NCBI GenBank assembly: GCA_021770825.1
Contig: JAETQD010000002.1
Coordinates: 179,492 to 243,491 of the forward strand
DNA from: Clostridium sp.
GTDB lineage: Bacteria > Bacillota > Clostridia > Lachnospirales > Lachnospiraceae
Direction of reading: 5' to 3'
DNA length: 64,000 nucleotides
Positions 26,118 to 34,012 of this stretch are shown piece by piece (within the stretch, counting starts at the first letter, position 1; each line of letters starts with the position of its first letter). Under the pieces are notes generated by a model, which ran no database searches, was not told where the DNA came from, and was given only the letters and a program-made list of their open reading frames with translations. The translations under genes were made by a program, and so were the position numbers.

Positions 26118-27899
26118 TTAAGTTGGAAGAGCGTATTTTCTCCGGTAGCTCTCCACCAGCGCATGGAATTTCGGGTCGTTGTCACGCTTTAAATTCTTCA
26201 GATACCCATGGGCATCGAAGCCGTCCCGGTCAATTTCAATGACGCTGATGGCGATATTGGAACAATGGTCTGCCACACGTTCCAGATTGGTGGAAATGTC
26301 CGAAAGTACAAATCCCTGTTCGATGGTACATTTTCCCTTCTGGAGACGCTTGATGTGGTTTGCCTTCACATAGGTGTTGATATCGTCAACCACTTCCTCC
26401 AACGGCTCCACCAGGGATGCCCGCTCCACACTGTTGTCCTCAAAGGCAGAGATGGAAAGATCGAGAATTTCCCGCACGGCCGCCAGGAACACCTCCAGCT
26501 CCTTCCCTGCCTTTTTGGAAAATTCCATTTCCTTTTCCTTCATCTCCTTGGCGGCTGCCATAAGGTTCATGCCATGGTCGGAAATCCGCTCAAAGTCTCC
26601 GATGCAGTGCAGAAGAAGAGAAACCGTAAGGCTGTCGTTTTTCGACAGATTCTGTCTGCCCAGCTTCACCATGTAGGTTCCCAGCTTATCCTCGTATTTA
26701 TCCACCAGATTTTCCAGAGACTCCACCTGGTCTGCCTTTTCCTGATCGTAATGATCAAGCAGCTCCGCAGATGTAAGAAGACATTTCCTGGCCAGCTTGG
26801 CCATGCGGATTGTCATATGTCTGCACTGCTCCACCGCATACCCCGGCGTCTCCAGGAAACGTTCATCCAGAAGCCGGAACTCTCCAGAAGCGGCCTCCGC
26901 ATCTTTTGCAGACCTTGTTTCCTCCGTATCCGGAATCGTAAGGCATGCTAACTTCACAAGGCCATTGGAAAACGGCAAAAGAACCAGTGTGGCTGCCACG
27001 TTGAAGGTGCTGTGCACCACTGCAATTCCCATGGCATTGGCCGAATCATTTAAAAATTCAAAATGAATGAATCCGTTTGCCGTATAGAACACAATCATAA
27101 ACACGATGGTTCCGATGATATTAAAATACAGATGCACCAGGGCTGCCCGTCTGGCATTTTTGCTGGCGCCGATACCGGATAGCAGAGCTGTGGCACAGGT
27201 ACCGATGTTCTGTCCCATGATAATGGGAATCGCGCTGCCAAAGTTGACTGCGCCTGTGGCACAGAGAGCCTGTAAAATACCGACTGATGCCGAAGAACTC
27301 TGAATGACAGCCGTTAAAACGGCTCCGGCCAGCATTCCCAGCACCGGATTGGAAAACATGGTGAGAATTCCCGTAAATTCCGGTACGTCAGCCAAAGGCT
27401 TTACGGCACCGCTCATGGTCTCCATTCCGAACATTAAAACTGCAAAGCCCACCATGATGGTTCCCAGGTCCTTTTTCTTTTCCTTTTTGAAAAACATGAT
27501 GAAAATGACGCCGATCATGGCTAATACCGGGGAGAATGATGATGGTTTTAAAAGCCGTACAAAGAAATTTCCGCTTTCAATTCCCGTCATACTAAGGAGC
27601 CATGAGGTCACCGTGGTACCGATATTGGCGCCCATGATAATTCCCACAGCCTGGGTTAATTTCATGATTCCAGAGTTTACAAAACCCACCACCATCACTG
27701 TCGTGGCCGATGAGGACTGAATCACCGCAGTCACACCGGCGCCCAGAAGTACTGCCTTAATGGGGCTGGATGTGAGCTTCTCCAGGATTTTTTCCAGCCG
27801 GCCGCCGGATAATTTCTCCAGGCCCTGTCCCATGGTATCCATTCCATACAGGAACAGCGCCAGTCCTCCAAACATGGTAAGCAAACCAAAAAAGTCCAT
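26118..27899 (-). CDS. Na+/phosphate cotransporter with C-terminal PhoU-like domain
   Basis: About 593 residues from ATG 27899, 5 bases after GGAGG; the longer frame would bury that site. Two repeated NptA-type cores carry the QSSSA motifs (TAVIQSSSATTVMVVGF and TAVIQSSSASVGILQAL), which form the substrate site. About eight or nine helices precede a cytoplasmic PhoU-like helical domain from about residue 360. It imports phosphate with sodium. The regulator and kinase genes follow closely, making a probable phosphate-responsive operon. Confidence 0.88.
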   Translation of the reverse strand: MDFFGLLTMFGGLALFLYGMDTMGQGLEKLSGGRLEKILEKLTSSPIKAVLLGAGVTAVIQSSSATTVMVVGFVNSGIMKLTQAVGIIMGANIGTTVTSWLLSMTGIESGNFFVRLLKPSSFSPVLAMIGVIFIMFFKKEKKKDLGTIMVGFAVLMFGMETMSGAVKPLADVPEFTGILTMFSNPVLGMLAGAVLTAVIQSSSASVGILQALCATGAVNFGSAIPIIMGQNIGTCATALLSGIGASKNARRAALVHLYFNIIGTIVFMIVFYTANGFIHFEFLNDSANAMGIAVVHSTFNVAATLVLLPFSNGLVKLACLTIPDTEETRSAKDAEAASGEFRLLDERFLETPGYAVEQCRHMTIRMAKLARKCLLTSAELLDHYDQEKADQVESLENLVDKYEDKLGTYMVKLGRQNLSKNDSLTVSLLLHCIGDFERISDHGMNLMAAAKEMKEKEMEFSKKAGKELEVFLAAVREILDLSISAFEDNSVERASLVEPLEEVVDDINTYVKANHIKRLQKGKCTIEQGFVLSDISTNLERVADHCSNIAISVIEIDRDGFDAHGYLKNLKRDNDPKFHALVESYRRKYALPT

Positions 27900-28009
27900 A
27901 CATTCCTCCGTAAAATTCAAATTTATATCTGAAGAATATCATCAGTATGTAAAATATCCGCCGCCCTCATGTAAAATCTATGTAAATTTTCAAAAATTAT
28001 ACGGGCTCG

Positions 28010-28054
28010 CGGAAAACAAAGCTGCCATCCGGCATTTTAAGGCCAGATGGCAGC
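28010..28054 (-). terminator. subtilase gene terminator
   Basis: On the minus strand, GCTGCCATC (28054-28046) and GATGGCAGC (28029-28021) pair around a loop with GGCC/GCC extension. TTTGTTTT follows. Confidence 0.8.
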
Positions 28055-28065
28055 ATTTATTATCA

Positions 28066-29031
28066 TTATAAAAGCAGGCGTTCCACATCCAGAAGCCCCC
28101 ATCCCTGCTGGTTTTTGGGAAGGCCGATATCCCGGGAGGTTTCCATGAGCTTCAATTTCACATCCCGGTTGGTCATATGGGGATACTTTTCCAGAAGAAG
28201 GGCAATGGCCCCGGAGACGATGGGTGTGCTCATGGAGGTTCCGCTTTTTATGGTGTAGCGGTCCGGCCGGTTGGAACAGCTCACCACGCTGCACCCCGGC
28301 GCCACCACATCCGGCTTGCACACACAGGCAGCCGTGGGGCCCCGGCCGGAATAGTCCACCATCCGGTTTCCTCCCACCAGCACCTCCGTGCTGTCATCGG
28401 AGCACCCCACGGTGATCACCTTCCGGCTGATTCCGGGTGTTGTGATGCTCATCCGCCTGGGACCATTGTTCCCGGCTGCCACCACCACAACAAGGCCTGC
28501 ATCCCAGGCCCGGTTGACGCCCTTTACCAGCACTGAATTTTCACTCATCCCCCGTTTTCCGTAAGAGCCCACAGAAATGTTTACAATCCGGATTCCCAGC
28601 TCTTCCTTTCTTTCTATGATCCAGGAAATGCCCGCCAGAACATCCTTCGCGTATCCGTTGCCCTTCCGGTCCAGGACCTTTACCGCCACCAGATTGCATC
28701 CGGGTGCCATGCCCTGATATCTCCCATCGGAAAAAGCGCCGCTTCCGCCGATGATGCCGCAGATGTGGCTTCCATGGCCGCAGTCGTCGTATGGCCCCGC
28801 CTTCCGGTTCACCATATCGGCAAAGCCAATGACCCGGTCCTCAAAATCCCGGTGCAAAAATACCCCGGTATCCAGGACTGCCACCCCCACGCCCTTTCCC
28901 GTAAGTCCCATGGTAAATGCGTCCCTGCAATGAATCTGTTTCTTTACATGATTCACATGAGTTTCCTGATTACCTTTTACCATAGGATATTCCGCACAGC
29001 CCATTCTGGGAATGTGTCCCCGGCCGGACAT
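28066..29031 (-). CDS. S8 family subtilisin-like serine peptidase
   Basis: 321 residues with the complete triad: Asp in AVLDTGVFLHRDF, His in CGHGSHICGIIGG and Ser in SGTSMSTPIVSG; the oxyanion Asn is in VVAAGNNGP. No signal peptide or clear propeptide is visible, so it is probably intracellular or uses another export route, like the intracellular subtilisins of Firmicutes. It is monocistronic with its own terminator. The ribosome-binding site at the annotated start is weak. Confidence 0.85.
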   Translation of the reverse strand: MSGRGHIPRMGCAEYPMVKGNQETHVNHVKKQIHCRDAFTMGLTGKGVGVAVLDTGVFLHRDFEDRVIGFADMVNRKAGPYDDCGHGSHICGIIGGSGAFSDGRYQGMAPGCNLVAVKVLDRKGNGYAKDVLAGISWIIERKEELGIRIVNISVGSYGKRGMSENSVLVKGVNRAWDAGLVVVVAAGNNGPRRMSITTPGISRKVITVGCSDDSTEVLVGGNRMVDYSGRGPTAACVCKPDVVAPGCSVVSCSNRPDRYTIKSGTSMSTPIVSGAIALLLEKYPHMTNRDVKLKLMETSRDIGLPKNQQGWGLLDVERLLL

Positions 29032-29107
29032 TTTACCCAGAATTGGAAAATCTTAAGAAATTCTTCATAATTCATTCAAAGAATATACAATCATTTTTTG
29101 AAACAAC

Positions 29108-29875
29108 ATGATATACTTTAACCATAAGAAATGCACGATACAAATGAATCCTTTATCCTTAAACCTTTTTGAAATCGAAATCCTAAATGATGAATCCCTG
29201 TACAGTATGTGCAGGGTTTTTTCATTAAGAAAAAAGAATCCTGCCCGCAGCCATGCAGAGGAACTGGTAGAAAAAAGGCTGGGAATCGGCCTTGAGGACA
29301 TGGATGCCAGTCAGATCGGCCTGTATATACCGGAGCTTGACGCTTACTGTCACGAGTGCGGGGACACCAACTATATGGAATTTACCTGTGTGGGCGGACT
29401 CGTAAACGGCAGCGTCTACACTCTGGAATTTAAGGCCGACATGGATTGGGACTACATCTATTCCCACGTACAAACGACCCTGGAAGAGACAGAAGATGGC
29501 TACCGGTTCATCGCAAATCAAAGCCTTTCTGTGCCCTCCAGCGATTCCGGTGAACTCTTTGGAGAGCCGATCGGTGTGGAAACGGCCTGGGAATATTTGA
29601 AAGCCGCCTGTTTTTCCGAATGCGGGCTGGAAGAAATCAGCTATGATGAGAGCAGTGACGATTTTCAGGTGGTGCTTGACCGGTTTGAACTGGCCTTTGG
29701 GGATGAGGATGCTGAACGTCCATGTGCGTCGGTCGTTTTTCTGGAAGAAACAGATGGAGACTATTACCGCTTCGGACATTACTATGTATTCTATGATGAA
29801 GATACTGTATATGCAACTCAGACAAAAGGATGGTATCTGGTGAACCGCCTCACAGGAGAGGTGTCCATACCCTAG
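29108..29875 (+). CDS. hypothetical acidic protein, probably N-terminally truncated
   Basis: The open frame gives 255 residues, but the first 35-40 do not look like protein and span an intrinsic terminator (29196-29222). Residues from about 45 on look genuine: an acidic, soluble mixed alpha/beta protein with YHECGDTNYMEF and a C-terminal YYVFYDEDTVYATQTKGWYLVN, similar in style to extracytoplasmic domains of Lachnospiraceae lipoproteins. No signal peptide, lipobox or good ribosome-binding site is present at any candidate start. The likely history is loss of the 5' end by deletion. Family and function are not recognised. Confidence 0.4.
   Translation: MIYFNHKKCTIQMNPLSLNLFEIEILNDESLYSMCRVFSLRKKNPARSHAEELVEKRLGIGLEDMDASQIGLYIPELDAYCHECGDTNYMEFTCVGGLVNGSVYTLEFKADMDWDYIYSHVQTTLEETEDGYRFIANQSLSVPSSDSGELFGEPIGVETAWEYLKAACFSECGLEEISYDESSDDFQVVLDRFELAFGDEDAERPCASVVFLEETDGDYYRFGHYYVFYDEDTVYATQTKGWYLVNRLTGEVSIP
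29196..29222 (+). terminator. intrinsic terminator inside the 5' part of the hypothetical ORF
   Basis: CCCTGTACA-gta-TGTGCAGGG (one G-U type mismatch) is followed by TTTTTT. A terminator here makes translation of the upstream part of the 29108-29875 frame unlikely. Confidence 0.65.
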
Positions 29876-29920
29876 ACCGAGAGGACCTGCCGCCGAAAGC
29901 GCCTCCGGATAGCTGGCAGC

Positions 29921-29970
29921 AAAAAGCCTGATTTTCCGCATTTCCTGCGTGCGGAAAACCAGGCTTTTCT
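29921..29970. terminator. bidirectional terminator between hypothetical gene and lysA
   Basis: AAAAGCCTG/CAGGCTTTT and TTTTCCGCA/TGCGGAAAA arms form a long, nearly perfect stem, with T-rich ends on both strands. It serves the convergent hypothetical gene and lysA. Confidence 0.85.
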
Positions 29971-29981
29971 TTCTCTCAATT

Positions 29982-31253
29982 TTACTTTCTTACATTTTTC
30001 AAAATATCACAGAAATCAAAGGTCGCAAAGTAATCGGCCGGAGTCTCTGCACGGCGGATCATCTGTACGCTTCCGTCTTCTTTAAGGAGCAGCTCTGCAC
30101 TCTTTAACTTTCCGTTATAATTGTATCCCATGGCAAATCCGTGGGCACCTGCATCGTGAATCACCAAAAGATCTCCCATATCGATCTTCGGCAGCATTCT
30201 GTCGATGGCAAATTTATCGTTGTTCTCGCAGAGGGAACCTGTCACATCATACTTATGGTCACAGGGCTCATTCTCCTTCCCCATTACGGTAATATGATGG
30301 TAAGCTCCGTACATGGCCGGACGCATCAGGTTTACCGCGCAGGCATCCACACCGATGTATTCCTTATATGTGTGCTTTTCATGGATAGCCTTTGTCACCA
30401 ATACGCCATAGGGAGCCAGCATGAACCGTCCAAGCTCTGTAAACAGGGCCACATCGCCCATTCCTGCCGGAACCAGAACCTCCTCATAAACCTTTCTCAC
30501 GCCCTCGCCGATGATCTTAATGTCATTGGCCTCCTGATCCGGGCGGTAGGGAACGCCGATTCCGCCTGAAAGGTTGATGAACTTAATATCAGCTCCCGTT
30601 TCCTCTTTCAGGCTCACAGCCAGTTCAAAGAGAACCTTGGCCAGAGTCGGATAATACTCATTGGTCACCGTATTGCTGGCTAAGAATGCATGGATACCAA
30701 AGTTCTTCGCGCCCTTGGCCTTTAAGATTTTATAGGCCTCAGTGATCTGCTCTCTTGTCATGCCGTATTTGGCATCGCCGGGATTATCCATGATCGCTGT
30801 CGTAATCTTAAACAGTCCGCCCGGATTGAAGCGGCAGCAGATGGTTTCCGGAATTTTTCCAAGGACCTGTTCCACGTACTCGATATGGGTAAAATCATCC
30901 AGGTTGATGATAGCGCCCAGCTCATCTGCAAGCTTAAACTCCTCCGGCGGAGTGTCATTGGAGGAAAACATGATTTCATGTCCTGTAAACCCGCAGGCCT
31001 CCGACATTAAAAGCTCTGTCTTGGAAGAGCAGTCCGTTCCGCATCCCATTTCCTTTAAAACCTTCAGAATGAATGGATTTGGGGTTGCCTTCACGGCAAA
31101 ATACTCTTTAAATCCCTTGTTCCATGCAAACGCCTCTTTCAGTGCCTTCGCATTCTCGCGAATTCCCTTTTCATCATACAGATAAAACGGGGTTGGATAC
31201 TCCTTCGCGATTGCCTCCAACCGTTCCTTTGTTACGAATACTTTCTTCCCCAT
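29982..31253 (-). CDS. lysA: diaminopimelate decarboxylase
   Basis: 423 residues, a fold-type III PLP enzyme. The PLP lysine lies in EYFAVKATPNP. The glycine-rich phosphate loop (LSGGIGVPYRP) and the C-terminal CENNDKFAIDR substrate region are present. It converts meso-diaminopimelate to lysine in the cytoplasm. The start follows GGAGAAG. It lies 17 bases after pyk and is the last gene of a pseudo-rhomboid-pyk-lysA operon, an unusual combination. Related decarboxylases for other basic amino acids share this fold, but the length and motif order favour LysA. Confidence 0.85.
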   Translation of the reverse strand: MGKKVFVTKERLEAIAKEYPTPFYLYDEKGIRENAKALKEAFAWNKGFKEYFAVKATPNPFILKVLKEMGCGTDCSSKTELLMSEACGFTGHEIMFSSNDTPPEEFKLADELGAIINLDDFTHIEYVEQVLGKIPETICCRFNPGGLFKITTAIMDNPGDAKYGMTREQITEAYKILKAKGAKNFGIHAFLASNTVTNEYYPTLAKVLFELAVSLKEETGADIKFINLSGGIGVPYRPDQEANDIKIIGEGVRKVYEEVLVPAGMGDVALFTELGRFMLAPYGVLVTKAIHEKHTYKEYIGVDACAVNLMRPAMYGAYHHITVMGKENEPCDHKYDVTGSLCENNDKFAIDRMLPKIDMGDLLVIHDAGAHGFAMGYNYNGKLKSAELLLKEDGSVQMIRRAETPADYFATFDFCDILKNVRK

Positions 31254-31270
31254 GTACGTCTTCTCCTTTA

Positions 31271-32707
31271 TCAGTCTACTGTAACAACACGCATGATGTT
31301 GGTGTCTGTTGCCGGTTCATGTCTTCTGGAGTGGCTTAACACTCCTGCTGTGACCACTGCCAGGTCACCTTCCTCAACGATTCCATGTTCCTTTAATATA
31401 TCAATGGAATTCATAATCAAAGTATCTGTGGACTCTGCCCGTTTTGCCTGGAACGGCTTTACGCCCCAGTAAAGCTGCATTTTCCGCACCGTTGCGATGC
31501 TGGGGGACATTCCTACCAGCATGGTCTTGGGGTGCCATTTGGAAAGCATTCTGGCCGTATATCCACTGATGCTGGGGGCGATGATCACCTTGGCTCCCAG
31601 CGTCCGGGCCGTGGAAACGGAGGAATAGCACACGGCATTGGAAATGCTGTGGCTGTTGTCGTCGGATACCTTTCTTCTCTTATAGAAAATATCATCCAGA
31701 TGGGATTCTGTCTCTTCTACAATATGGGCCATCATCTTTAAGGCCTCCACCGGATATTTTCCATTGGCCGTCTCACCGGAGAGCATAACCACGTCGGTTC
31801 CCTCGTAAACGGCATTGGCCACATCCGTAACCTCTGCGCGGGTCGGTCTGGGATTTCGGATCATGGAATCCAGCATCTGCGTTGCTGTGATTACCGGCTT
31901 ACAGGCCTCGCTGCACTTTTCAATCATGATTTTCTGAAGGTAGGGAAGCCTTTCCGGCGGAATCTCCACACCGAGATCGCCTCTGGCCACCATGATGCCG
32001 TCGCTGGCCTTGATAATGGCGTCCAGATTCTCTAAACCCTCTGCATTTTCAATTTTTGCAATGATTCCCATATCGGAATCGCCGGATTTTAAGATCTCCC
32101 GGATTTCCTCAATGGCATCTGCGGAACGGATAAAGGAAGCCGCAATATAATCAAAGCCCATCTCCATTCCGAACCGGATATCTTCCTTATCTTTATCGGT
32201 CAGCGCCGGAAGTTTGATTTTAACTCCCGGCACGTTGACGCCCTTTCTTTCCCCAAGCTCGCCGCCGTTGATAACCCGGCAGGTAATTCTCGGTCCATCC
32301 ACACGCTTTACATGAAGCTCAATGAGGCCGTCGTCAATGAGAATCCGGTTGCCTTCCTCCACATCTTCAGCCAGTCCGCTGTAATTGATGTGCACCATTG
32401 CCTCATCGCCGATAATCTCTTCTGTGGTCAGGATGAATTCCTGCCCCTCCTTTAAGGTCACTTTCTTTCCGTCTTTTAAAACTCCTGTACGGATTTCCGG
32501 TCCCTTTGTATCTAAAAGTGCTGCAATGGGAATTCCTGCCTCATCAGCCACTTCCCTTAACTGTAAATATCTTTTTCTATGCTCCTCATGGCTTCCATGA
32601 GAAAAGTTAAACCTGGCCACATCCATTCCGTTTAAAACCAGTTGTTTCATAATATCCCGGTTGTCGCTGTTGGGGCCCATGGTACAGATAATCTTTGTTT
32701 TCTTCAT
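31271..32707 (-). CDS. pyk: pyruvate kinase
   Basis: 478 residues, the short form without the extra C-terminal PEP-utiliser domain found in Bacillus. The signature around the catalytic Lys (GIIAKIENAEGLENLD) and the metal-binding VARGDLGVEIP are intact. It converts phosphoenolpyruvate and ADP to pyruvate and ATP. AGGAGG precedes the ATG. It is co-transcribed with the pseudo-rhomboid gene upstream (13-base gap) and lysA downstream. Confidence 0.95.
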   Translation of the reverse strand: MKKTKIICTMGPNSDNRDIMKQLVLNGMDVARFNFSHGSHEEHRKRYLQLREVADEAGIPIAALLDTKGPEIRTGVLKDGKKVTLKEGQEFILTTEEIIGDEAMVHINYSGLAEDVEEGNRILIDDGLIELHVKRVDGPRITCRVINGGELGERKGVNVPGVKIKLPALTDKDKEDIRFGMEMGFDYIAASFIRSADAIEEIREILKSGDSDMGIIAKIENAEGLENLDAIIKASDGIMVARGDLGVEIPPERLPYLQKIMIEKCSEACKPVITATQMLDSMIRNPRPTRAEVTDVANAVYEGTDVVMLSGETANGKYPVEALKMMAHIVEETESHLDDIFYKRRKVSDDNSHSISNAVCYSSVSTARTLGAKVIIAPSISGYTARMLSKWHPKTMLVGMSPSIATVRKMQLYWGVKPFQAKRAESTDTLIMNSIDILKEHGIVEEGDLAVVTAGVLSHSRRHEPATDTNIMRVVTVD

Positions 32708-32719
32708 TCAAAATTCCTC

Positions 32720-33577
32720 CTATCTATTACGTTCCGCCTGTCGGGGATCCATTCCTCCTCTGGTCACATGCTGATGGGTATACAGATGATCCTGGCAATA
32801 TTCGTAATCACCCTCACATTTTGAACAATAACGGAAAACCAGGTTTGGATCATCAAGATCTGTCCGCCCGCAGACGGCACAGCGGTGGCGCCCGTTGGCT
32901 TTTGCAGATTTCACAGCCTGGTTCATCTGCGTTTTAAACTGCTGCTTTCTCTTTATTTCCTTCGGATTATATTTTCCGCCCTTTGACATGGCAAAATAGA
33001 GAATAAAATTCAACAGGGACATGACAATGGCAATTCTGGTGGCAGCGCCGCCGAAAATAAGTCCGTAAGCAAAGTATGCCCCATCAAACAGAGCCAGCCA
33101 TTTCGCTTTCATCGGAATGACAAAAAACAACAGAAATTTCGTTTCCGGAAACGTGGCAGCAAAAGCAAAAAACAAGGAAAAGTTCAGGTAATCGGCAGTC
33201 AGGGGATAAACCATACCAAACAGCAGGTAGATCACCACTGCCGCCAGCACGTGGCCCAGAACTCCCATAAAGAAGTAAAGGTTAAACCGGAAAGAACCCC
33301 AGACATATTCCAGATTTCTTCCAAGATTAAAATAGCAGTAAATCACCAGGACATTGATAAAGGGATCCCCGGAGGACGGCCACATCAGAAATGTGATCAC
33401 TCTCCAGATCTGCCCGCGGAGAATGGCACTGGCGTCCAGCATCAGATATTGGATATAAACCTGCGGCGCAAACATGCGTATCACCATACCGGCCGCATAG
33501 AGAATCACAATATAATACATCAGGTTGGGGATTGCATATTTCCCAAATTTCCGTTCCAGCTTACTTAAAATACTCAT
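32720..33577 (-). CDS. rhomboid-like membrane protein with C-terminal zinc ribbon, catalytic Ser motif absent
   Basis: 285 residues. About six transmembrane helices in the rhomboid/Derlin arrangement include the L1 loop region (GQIWRVITFLMWPSSGDPF) and NLGRNLEYVWGSFRF. The helix that should carry GxSG reads YLNFSLFFAFAATFP, and no matching catalytic His is evident. It is therefore probably a pseudoprotease. The cytoplasmic tail ends in a treble-clef-like zinc ribbon: CAVCGRTDLDD...YCSKCEGDYEYCQDH. A strong consensus promoter precedes it, and it heads the operon with pyk and lysA. Derlin-like binding of membrane proteins is a possible role but unproven. Confidence 0.7.
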   Translation of the reverse strand: MSILSKLERKFGKYAIPNLMYYIVILYAAGMVIRMFAPQVYIQYLMLDASAILRGQIWRVITFLMWPSSGDPFINVLVIYCYFNLGRNLEYVWGSFRFNLYFFMGVLGHVLAAVVIYLLFGMVYPLTADYLNFSLFFAFAATFPETKFLLFFVIPMKAKWLALFDGAYFAYGLIFGGAATRIAIVMSLLNFILYFAMSKGGKYNPKEIKRKQQFKTQMNQAVKSAKANGRHRCAVCGRTDLDDPNLVFRYCSKCEGDYEYCQDHLYTHQHVTRGGMDPRQAERNR

Positions 33578-33609
33578 TCCAATTCCTTTCCAATACTTCT
33601 ATGGACGCT

Positions 33610-33639
33610 ATTATAATTCCCACTTATTCCATTTGTCAA
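33610..33639 (-). promoter_or_regulatory. consensus promoter of the pseudo-rhomboid-pyk-lysA operon
   Basis: On the minus strand, TTGACA (33639-33634), an 18-base spacer and TATAAT (33615-33610): both hexamers are perfect consensus. Confidence 0.85.
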
Positions 33640-33733
33640 ACCCTTTGGAATTCTTTTCCTCTGCCACTAAAATATTTACGCATTTTTTACAGAATTTTAA
33701 CCATTTTTGGCAAAGGAATCCTCATAGTGTCGA

Positions 33734-33779
33734 TTGTATTCCCTTAGAAATTATGATATAATGTCAGCGACATTATATC
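33734..33779 (+). promoter_or_regulatory. promoter with perfect palindrome over the -10 region
   Basis: TTGTAT (33734-33739), a 17-base spacer and TATAAT (33757-33762). The -10 lies inside a perfect dyad, GATATAATGTC-agc-GACATTATATC (33755-33779), an 11-base inverted repeat with a 3-base centre. This is the placement of a repressor operator. It begins the 435-base leader of the large activase gene. Confidence 0.65.
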
Positions 33780-33786
33780 TGCGCAT

Positions 33787-33881
33787 CTGGTTTCTGCGTC
33801 CACCGCAGAAATCCAGGCGCTAAATTCCGCCGGAGGCACCATGGCCGCTCGCGGTCATGGTATAATGTCAGCGACATTATA
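33787..33881 (+). repeat. hairpins and second copy of the palindrome in the activase leader
   Basis: Following the first palindrome are a hairpin TTTCTGCG-tccac-CGCAGAAA (about 33790-33810), a near-perfect dyad ACCATGGCCGC-tc-GCGGTCATGGT (33838-33861), and a second copy of the first palindrome (TATAATGTC-agc-GACATTATA, 33861-33881). The copies are exact direct repeats over about 23 bases, 104 bases apart. No -35 element precedes the second TATAAT. Confidence 0.6.
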
Positions 33882-33911
33882 TCCTGTTTCTAAAACAGCA
33901 TTCCATATGCT

Positions 33912-33937
33912 GAGTTCCGTTTACGGGACTCTTTTTT
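33912..33937 (+). terminator. intrinsic terminator in the activase leader
   Basis: GAGTTCCGT-tt-ACGGGACTC followed by TTTTTT, about 75 bases before the start codon. With the promoter at 33734 it gives a terminated leader of about 165 bases. A possible second promoter (TTTACT, 19-base spacer, TATAAT at 33960-33965) lies beyond it. Confidence 0.65.
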
Positions 33938-33983
33938 ACTATTTTGTATTTATCTTAAATATAATGATATTGTTACCCTACAA

Positions 33984-34012
33984 AGGAGGTAAGGGGATTT
34001 TTCCCCGCTCGT
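33984..34012 (+). promoter_or_regulatory. distant ribosome-binding site bridged by a small hairpin
   Basis: AGGAGG (33984-33989) is 23 bases before ATG 34013, too far for normal use. Between them GGGGA (33993-33997) and TCCCC (34002-34006) can form a 5-base stem. Folding would bring the effective spacing to about 9 bases. No other in-frame start exists nearby. Confidence 0.5.
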
